From NCBI GenBank assembly GCA_947165465.1, contig CAMVAM010000002.1, forward strand, positions 49,291 to 113,290: a stretch of DNA of 64,000 bases, written 5' to 3'. Positions 59,378-64,000 of this stretch are shown in pieces; the stretch's first letter is position 1; each line of letters starts with the position of its first letter. Origin of the DNA: an uncultured Candidatus Saccharibacteria bacterium. GTDB taxonomy: Bacteria > Patescibacteriota > Saccharimonadia > Saccharimonadales > Saccharimonadaceae. A program made the translations under genes and the position numbers. The notes below the pieces were generated by a model. The model searched no databases. It was not told the DNA's origin and saw only the letters and a list, made by a program, of their open reading frames with translations.

Positions 59378-61495
59378 ATGAAGAACTCAGTTTGGAAAAT
59401 CATCGCGAAGCATACCTTCACACTTTTTAATCTCGTAAATGTGATTCTCGCCCTCATGATCGCCTCTGTTGGTAGCTACAAAAACATGCTTTTTATCAAC
59501 ATTGCGTTTTTAAACACGATGATCGGCATCATCAATGAAGTCCGCGCCAAGCGCATGGTTGACAAACTAAAACTCATCTCTGATAAACCCCCAATTGTCC
59601 TAAGGAACGGTAAAGAAGAAAAAGTCCCTGCCGAAGAAGTCAAAAAAGACGACATCATTGTCTTAAAACTTGGCAACCAAATCCTTTTTGACTCGATTTT
59701 AAAAGACGGCACCATCGAGGTCAACGAATCATTCGTCACCGGTGAGCAGGACAATATCACCAAGCACCCAGGCGACAAACTTATCTCTGGTAGCTTCGTC
59801 GTTTCCGGCAGCTGCACCGCCACCGTCGAACACGTCGGCGAAGAAAACCTTGTATCAAAGCTTGAAAAATCCGCCCACGTCATCAAAACTGCCGATTCCA
59901 AGCTCTTTACGCTGATGAACAACATCGTGAAATACATTTCCTACACCCTGATTCCAATCGGCGCTCTCCTCCTCTGGGCCCGCTTCCGCGTCCCAGACAC
60001 CACCACCGAAACCGCCGTCATCTCCACCGTCGCCGGTCTCATCACTATGATCCCGGAAGGTCTCGTCCTCTTAACTTCCTCTGTCCTCGCTCTCGCGACC
60101 ATCCGCTTAAGCCGCCAAAAAGTTCTCGTCCAAGACCTCTACTCTATCGAAACTCTCGCCCGCGTCGACTGTATCTGTCTTGATAAAACCGGCACCCTCA
60201 CGACCGGCAAAATGAAGGTAAAGGACTACATTGTGGCACCAGGCGCCACGGAAAATACCCTTCTAAGCACGCTAGAGCTTATTTTAAGCCATCTTCCGGC
60301 CGATAACGCTACATCACGGGCTCTCCACCGAAAGTTCGGGAAAACGGCCAAAAATGAAGCCACAGATACAAAATACGAAATCATCCCTTTTTCCTCGGAT
60401 CGCAAATTCTCTGGTATTAAAGATGGCACCACCGAATACTTGATGGGTGCCCTCGAATTCATTACTAAGGATAAATCCCTAATCAAAGAAGAGCAAAAGC
60501 TCTCCGGTTCTTACCGCATCATCTCTGTTATTAAGCGCGTCAAAGGGAAAGACACGCTTCTAGGCTTCGTCCGCCTTGAAGACGAAATCAGAAAAGACGC
60601 GAACAACATTATTAAGTTCTTTTATGACAACGACGTCGCCATTAAAATCATTTCCGGCGACAATCTCGAAACTGTCACCAAAATCGCTAAAAACGTCGGT
60701 GTTCTAGATACCCGCGGCGTTGATCTTTCTACTCTCGATAAACCGGACTTTAACAAACTTGTTCAGGACTACAGCATTTTTACTCGCGTTACTCCGGCCG
60801 AGAAAAAAGCCCTCATTAAGGCCTTTAAGAAAAACGGCTACACGGTCGCCATGACTGGCGATGGCGTCAACGACATCCTCGCCATGAAGGAAGCCGACTG
60901 TTCCATCTCTATCGGCGAGGGCTCCGATGCTGCCCGCCGCGCCTCCAAGCTCGTCCTACTCGATTCGGATTTCAGCGCCGTTCCGTCCATCATTGCCGAA
61001 GGTCGTCAATCCATTAATAACCTCGAGCGTTCTACCTCTCTTTTCCTCGCAAAAACCGTCTACGCCTCTACGCTTGCCGTCGCTTTCGTCTTCCTCCCGT
61101 TTGAATACCCCTACATCCCAATCGAAATGACATTAATCAGCTTCTGTTGTATTGGCTTCCCGGGCCTCGTCCTCGCTCTCGAGAAAAACACCGCCCGCAT
61201 CAAAAACCGATTCATCAAAAACATCAAGCATTACTCTGTTCCAACCGGCCTCACTATCGCTATTTCCATGATAATCCTCTCAATCATCGCCCATTTCACC
61301 GGTCTCACCCGTGGCCAGCTCAACACCTGGTCAGCCATCATCACCTTTGCTATCGGGCTTTTCCTCGTCTACAAAATTTCCCGCCCGCTCAATCTCTTCC
61401 GCGGGCTTCTCCTTCTCTTAATCATCGCTATCGCCGTCGGCGCCCTCTGTATCCCGCTCACTCGCGAAATCTTTGAGTTCGCTCCTCTCTTCTAA
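59378..61495 (+). CDS. Cation-transporting P-type ATPase
   Basis: 705 residues. Actuator motif IEVNESFVTGEQDNITKHPG (SFVTGE in place of TGES), membrane PEGL (LITMIPEGLVLLTSSVLALA), phosphorylation site CICLDKTGTLTTGKM, hinge VAMTGDGVNDILAMKEADCS and about eight TMs. It resembles the CtpE/Ca2+-type P-type pumps. Compared with such enzymes the N-terminal cytosolic leader is short, starting almost at TM1 (WKIIAKHTFTLFNLVNVILA). The ion cannot be assigned safely. TATAAT lies 9 nt before ATG. Confidence 0.92.
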   Translation: MKNSVWKIIAKHTFTLFNLVNVILALMIASVGSYKNMLFINIAFLNTMIGIINEVRAKRMVDKLKLISDKPPIVLRNGKEEKVPAEEVKKDDIIVLKLGNQILFDSILKDGTIEVNESFVTGEQDNITKHPGDKLISGSFVVSGSCTATVEHVGEENLVSKLEKSAHVIKTADSKLFTLMNNIVKYISYTLIPIGALLLWARFRVPDTTTETAVISTVAGLITMIPEGLVLLTSSVLALATIRLSRQKVLVQDLYSIETLARVDCICLDKTGTLTTGKMKVKDYIVAPGATENTLLSTLELILSHLPADNATSRALHRKFGKTAKNEATDTKYEIIPFSSDRKFSGIKDGTTEYLMGALEFITKDKSLIKEEQKLSGSYRIISVIKRVKGKDTLLGFVRLEDEIRKDANNIIKFFYDNDVAIKIISGDNLETVTKIAKNVGVLDTRGVDLSTLDKPDFNKLVQDYSIFTRVTPAEKKALIKAFKKNGYTVAMTGDGVNDILAMKEADCSISIGEGSDAARRASKLVLLDSDFSAVPSIIAEGRQSINNLERSTSLFLAKTVYASTLAVAFVFLPFEYPYIPIEMTLISFCCIGFPGLVLALEKNTARIKNRFIKNIKHYSVPTGLTIAISMIILSIIAHFTGLTRGQLNTWSAIITFAIGLFLVYKISRPLNLFRGLLLLLIIAIAVGALCIPLTREIFEFAPLF

Positions 61496-61496
61496 A

Positions 61497-61525
61497 TTGA
61501 CAAAACAGATAAAGTATGCTATAAT
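61497..61525 (+). promoter_or_regulatory. Consensus sigma70 promoter
   Basis: TTGACA (61497-61502), 17-nt spacer, TATAAT (61520-61525), leading a transcript with a 5' leader of about 60 nt to the gene at 61594. Confidence 0.78.
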
Positions 61526-61593
61526 AGTATCATCTGATTATTTTTCAGTGTATCTTAAACTGGTTCAAATCTATCTGGAAGGATGATAAAAAA

Positions 61594-61977
61594 ATGCGAT
61601 TCAAAGACAGACGACGTGCCCGCAAAGAAGCCATTGAAAGAGAAGAAGAACTCGAAAGAACCCGTCAGCTCCGCACCAGCACCTATTCCACTCTCATGAG
61701 CGACATCTGCCGCTTTAAAATCTGCATCCTCGCGACCTATCCCTCAGACCCGAGCAGGATTGATATCAGCGCCGAACGCTTCGAGTCCTTTAAAGACATT
61801 CGCGCCGACATTAATCGGAATCTGAATAGGCTCAAAGAACTTGGTGTAGACATCCCTGAAAAAGTCGAAGGCGCCATTAACGGAACATCGCTTCAGGATT
61901 TCACCTGCCTCGAAGATTGCAACAAATACTTCGAGAAACTTGGATCAGTTCTTCGCACGATTATCGTGTACTACTAA
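61594..61977 (+). CDS. Small hypothetical protein, basic coiled N-terminus
   Basis: 127 residues; GGAAGGA ribosome site. An Arg/Glu-rich helix (RFKDRRRARKEAIEREEELE) then a helical domain with four Cys (ICRFKICILATY, FTCLEDCNKYFEKLG). No TM. It has its own promoter and terminator. Function unknown. Confidence 0.62.
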   Translation: MRFKDRRRARKEAIEREEELERTRQLRTSTYSTLMSDICRFKICILATYPSDPSRIDISAERFESFKDIRADINRNLNRLKELGVDIPEKVEGAINGTSLQDFTCLEDCNKYFEKLGSVLRTIIVYY

Positions 61978-62004
61978 AAACCCGCCTCTCGGCGGGTTTT
62001 CTCT
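61977..62004. terminator. Bidirectional intrinsic terminator
   Basis: 10-bp stem AAAACCCGCC / GGCGGGTTTT with TCTC loop, between the convergent gene at 61594 and tsaD. Confidence 0.85.
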
Positions 62005-62014
62005 TACCTAAGTT

Positions 62015-63142
62015 TTATACTTCAATCGAAACTCGTGGATAAATATTCAAACTATATGGATCAGTCGGTTTTACGCCCGCCTGAATCTCATAAAATGCCG
62101 CTGCTCCCACCATTGCGCCATTATCGCCAGATAGCTTCGGCTCAGGGAAGAACACTGGATAGTCTCTCGAAAACTTGCTTGCCGCTTTTTCGCGAAGCTT
62201 CTTGTTCGCCGACACTCCGCCTGCGAAAACGATGGACTTCACATCTGGATGAAGCCTAGTCGCCATTTCAAGCTTTTCGTTCAAAATATCAATCGCTGTT
62301 TTCTGGAAACTCGCTGCAAAATCTGCCCGCATCTCACCAGTTAAATGGTTTTTCAGATCGTGGCTTGGATGCGAAATCGGAAGCCCAAGTTCCTTCTGTA
62401 CGGCTCTTAAAACCGCCGTCTTTAGGCCTGAGAATGAAAAATCTAATCCCTCAAGTTTTGGGTGTGGCAATTTATACTTGTTCTCATCACCTTTCTCCGC
62501 TTCCTTCGCAATCGATGGGCCACCAGGATAGGGAAGTCCAAGAATCTTCGCTACCTTATCAAAGCATTCACCAACCGCATCATCGTGTGTTGTCCCAATA
62601 ATCTCAAAACTATCGTGCTCTCTCATATAAAGAATCTGTGTATGCCCACCTGAAACCACCAGCGCCAGTAATGGAAAAGAAATCGCGATGTGTCCTGCGG
62701 AACATGAAGAATTGGCCAGAGCGGCCCGGAGCGTGTCCGAAGGACACGCTGTGATTTCTTTTCCATTACTAGAAGTGTTAATCCAGTTCGCATACACATG
62801 TGACTTCAAATGATGCACCGCATAAAGCGGTTTATCATGAAGCACCGCTAGCGTTCTCGCCGTAAGCGTTCCAATTAAGAGCGACCCCAGCAGTCCCGGC
62901 GCATGCGTCACTGCAATCGCATCAATGTCGTCCCAGTTGCACGAGGCATCTTTAAGAGCTTTATTAATGACCGGCATCATCACTTCAAGATGACTTCTTG
63001 CTGCCACTTCAGGAATCACACCACCGTATTCAGCAAAAATATCAATCTGCGAAACCACCACGTTCGACAAAATCTTGCTCCCGTCTTCCACGACGGCAGC
63101 TGCGGTTTCATCACAACTAGTCTCGATTCCTAAAATTTTCAT
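62015..63142 (-). CDS. tsaD: tRNA threonylcarbamoyladenosine transferase TsaD, with in-frame hairpin insertion
   Basis: 375 residues. MKILGIETSCDETAAAVVED, GGVIPEVAARSHLEVMMPVI, AVTHAPGLLGSLLIGTLTAR, metal-site HHLKSHVYANW, LALVVSGGHTQILYM, IVFAGGVSANKKLREKA and DNGAMVGAAAFYEIQAGV. TsaD with partner proteins makes t6A37 in ANN-decoding tRNAs and is essential. Between HVYANWINTSS and FPLLALVVSGG are about 28 extra residues (NGKEITACPSDTLRAALANS, SCSAGHIA) encoded by a palindromic element (62670-62767). TATAAT 6 nt before ATG: leaderless. Confidence 0.97.
   Translation of the reverse strand: MKILGIETSCDETAAAVVEDGSKILSNVVVSQIDIFAEYGGVIPEVAARSHLEVMMPVINKALKDASCNWDDIDAIAVTHAPGLLGSLLIGTLTARTLAVLHDKPLYAVHHLKSHVYANWINTSSNGKEITACPSDTLRAALANSSCSAGHIAISFPLLALVVSGGHTQILYMREHDSFEIIGTTHDDAVGECFDKVAKILGLPYPGGPSIAKEAEKGDENKYKLPHPKLEGLDFSFSGLKTAVLRAVQKELGLPISHPSHDLKNHLTGEMRADFAASFQKTAIDILNEKLEMATRLHPDVKSIVFAGGVSANKKLREKAASKFSRDYPVFFPEPKLSGDNGAMVGAAAFYEIQAGVKPTDPYSLNIYPRVSIEV
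62670..62767. repeat. Coding hairpin element inside tsaD
   Basis: 15-bp perfect arms AATGGAAAAGAAATC (62670-62684) and GATTTCTTTTCCATT (62753-62767); the stem continues towards TGTCC / GGACA. Inside is a perfect hairpin AGCGTGTCC-GAA-GGACACGCT. The right arm region encodes the native TsaD sequence ISFPL; the left arm is its inverted copy. The core differs from family 2. Confidence 0.88.
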
Positions 63143-63169
63143 ATCTTAATTATATCACAAAATGAATAT

Positions 63170-63601
63170 TTACTCATGATGGTAAGGACCACCAACCGCA
63201 ATTTGCGAAGCACGGTAGATTTGCTCCGCCACCATTACTCTCGCAATCCTATGCGGGAACACCAACTTCGAAAAACTCCATAAAAAGTCTGCTTTCTCGC
63301 GTACTTCGCCGGAGAAACCATACGCGCCTCCAATTAGAATCACGACATCCCGCCCATTTGTAAAAGCATTTGAAAGCTTCTTTGAAAATTCGGGTGATGA
63401 TATATTTTCGCCACGTTCGTCGCAACAAATCACATACTCACGACCACTAAACGGCCAATCTGCTAGGTATTTGTCGAGCTTTTCTTCGTCCATGAAAACC
63501 CACTCAAAATCAAACGGTTTTCGCATCCTTTTCTCGTACTCACTAACCGCTTCAAGCACCCAATCTGAGTTCTTTCTTCCACCTGCAATTATTTTTATCA
63601 T
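63170..63601 (-). CDS. rlmH: 23S rRNA (pseudouridine1915-N3)-methyltransferase RlmH
   Basis: 143 residues from ATG 63601 (MIKIIAGGRKNSDWVLEAVS); TATAAT ends 6 nt upstream, so the frame further 5' is not used. SPOUT knot motifs: YVICCDERGENISSPEFSKK, DVVILIGGAYGFSGEVREKA, LVFPHRIARVMVAEQIYRAS and the C-terminal GGPYHHE. It methylates pseudouridine 1915 in helix 69 of 23S rRNA. Lies 27 nt upstream of tsaD on the same strand, each with its own -10. Confidence 0.95.
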   Translation of the reverse strand: MIKIIAGGRKNSDWVLEAVSEYEKRMRKPFDFEWVFMDEEKLDKYLADWPFSGREYVICCDERGENISSPEFSKKLSNAFTNGRDVVILIGGAYGFSGEVREKADFLWSFSKLVFPHRIARVMVAEQIYRASQIAVGGPYHHE

Positions 63602-63744
63602 AGAAACATTATACCAGTTAATCAAAAAATACCAAGTTACAGAGTAAAAAAGCCAGAAAAATACATAAAAAATAATTACTTTTTAAGGTAATTTTTTACT
63701 TGCTTATGCTATAATAGAATCAAAGGAGAGGTAATTACAAAAAA

Positions 63745-64000
63745 GTGGGAGTTAAACTAAAGCAATTTTATGCTTTTGTGCGACAGATGTTTTTTGACGA
63801 CTCCGGCCATTTTTATCTGAAAAAATACGATAAAATAAGAGTCGCCTTTTTGGTTGCCTGCATGTTTGCTTTTATTCTTTTTTCAAACCTAATCGTCCCA
63901 GTGCATTTTAAAGAGTTAGATACTGAGGCTACCTCCCAGTCTTCAAACCCAAGCACTCTCACCTTCACCTCAACCACTGAAATTGCCTCCGTTTCTATCA
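63745..64000 (+). CDS. Membrane protein, N-terminal part (runs off the window)
   Basis: Partial frame from GTG 63745 with AAGGAGAGG at 63723-63731 and TATAAT at 63710-63715. First 85 residues: basic/aromatic cytosolic start (VKLKQFYAFVRQMFFDDSGH), one TM (IRVAFLVACMFAFILFSNLI), then a Ser/Thr-rich extracytoplasmic part. No ATG alternative keeps the ribosome-site spacing. Function unknown. Confidence 0.65.
   Translation, partial: MGVKLKQFYAFVRQMFFDDSGHFYLKKYDKIRVAFLVACMFAFILFSNLIVPVHFKELDTEATSQSSNPSTLTFTSTTEIASVSI

Noticed and set aside
1..64000. CRISPR arrays, rRNA genes, complete insertion sequences, prophage
   Set aside because: No regularly spaced direct repeats, no rRNA-like sequence and no intact transposase or phage structural gene was seen.
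1..64000. UGA recoding (Gracilibacteria-type code)
   Set aside because: UGA ends several genes at conserved positions (dnaN stop overlapping recF start, GtrA/GT2 ATGA overlap), and no gene reads through UGA.

Overview
The window looks like a chromosomal segment from a Patescibacteria/CPR bacterium, most likely Candidatus Saccharibacteria (TM7). The grounds are the rpmH-dnaA-dnaN-recF origin region, a PrgI/VirB4/VirB6/VirB2-type conjugation-like apparatus, compact Mur-ligase and FemAB-type cell-wall genes, many surface-polysaccharide genes, and promoters whose -10 box sits about 6 nt before the start codon (leaderless mRNAs). UGA is used as an ordinary stop, which argues against Gracilibacteria/Absconditabacteria. 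The lineage is inferred from gene content; no search was run.

Layout. 1-9.3 kb: VirB4-like ATPase (cut by the window edge), PrgI, a giant VirB6-like protein and four VirB2-like pilin subunits, with Hsp20, ComF and tRNA-Ser(GCT) among them. 9.3-17.2 kb: groES-groEL behind a CIRCE operator, a small HTH regulator, a TylF-like methyltransferase, ackA and uvrA. 17.3-29.7 kb: surface glycan block (GtrII-like and GtrA proteins, glycosyltransferases, Wzm/Wzt-type exporter, WecB, a TagD-like cytidylyltransferase, a TagB/F-like transferase, a ricin-lectin surface protein). 29.7-38.2 kb: single-domain LexA-like regulator, LCP enzyme, jag-yidC-rnpA-rpmH, then dnaA, an origin with a DnaA-trio-like element, dnaN and recF. 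38.2-50.1 kb: large membrane protein, RlmD/TrmA-like methyltransferase, tRNA-Ser(GGA), MacB-like ABC pair, MurE-like ligase, an isolated Mur central domain, a RhuM-Fic protein, a zinc-ribbon membrane protein and CapA. 50.1-64 kb: tRNA-Ser(CGA), a structured tRNA-like leader plus tRNA-Arg(GCG), PAP2, HIT, valS, two FemAB proteins, a P-type ATPase, tsaD, rlmH and several small unknown genes.

The most unusual signal is a set of hairpin-forming dispersed repeats. Two unrelated genes, valS and a FemAB gene, carry the same 80-bp segment (78/80 identical) translated in the same frame. Related cores lie between genes downstream of murE and between rnpA and rpmH. tsaD carries a different in-frame hairpin insertion. 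A second short family occurs twice with compensatory base changes in its inner stem. At each locus the outer arms are complementary to each other but differ from locus to locus, and partial copies often lie beside the full element. Two tRNA-Ser genes also have a duplicated 3' end behind a shared motif. Together these suggest a mobile or recombination-driven palindromic element family, comparable in concept to Rickettsia palindromic elements, that can insert in frame into essential genes.
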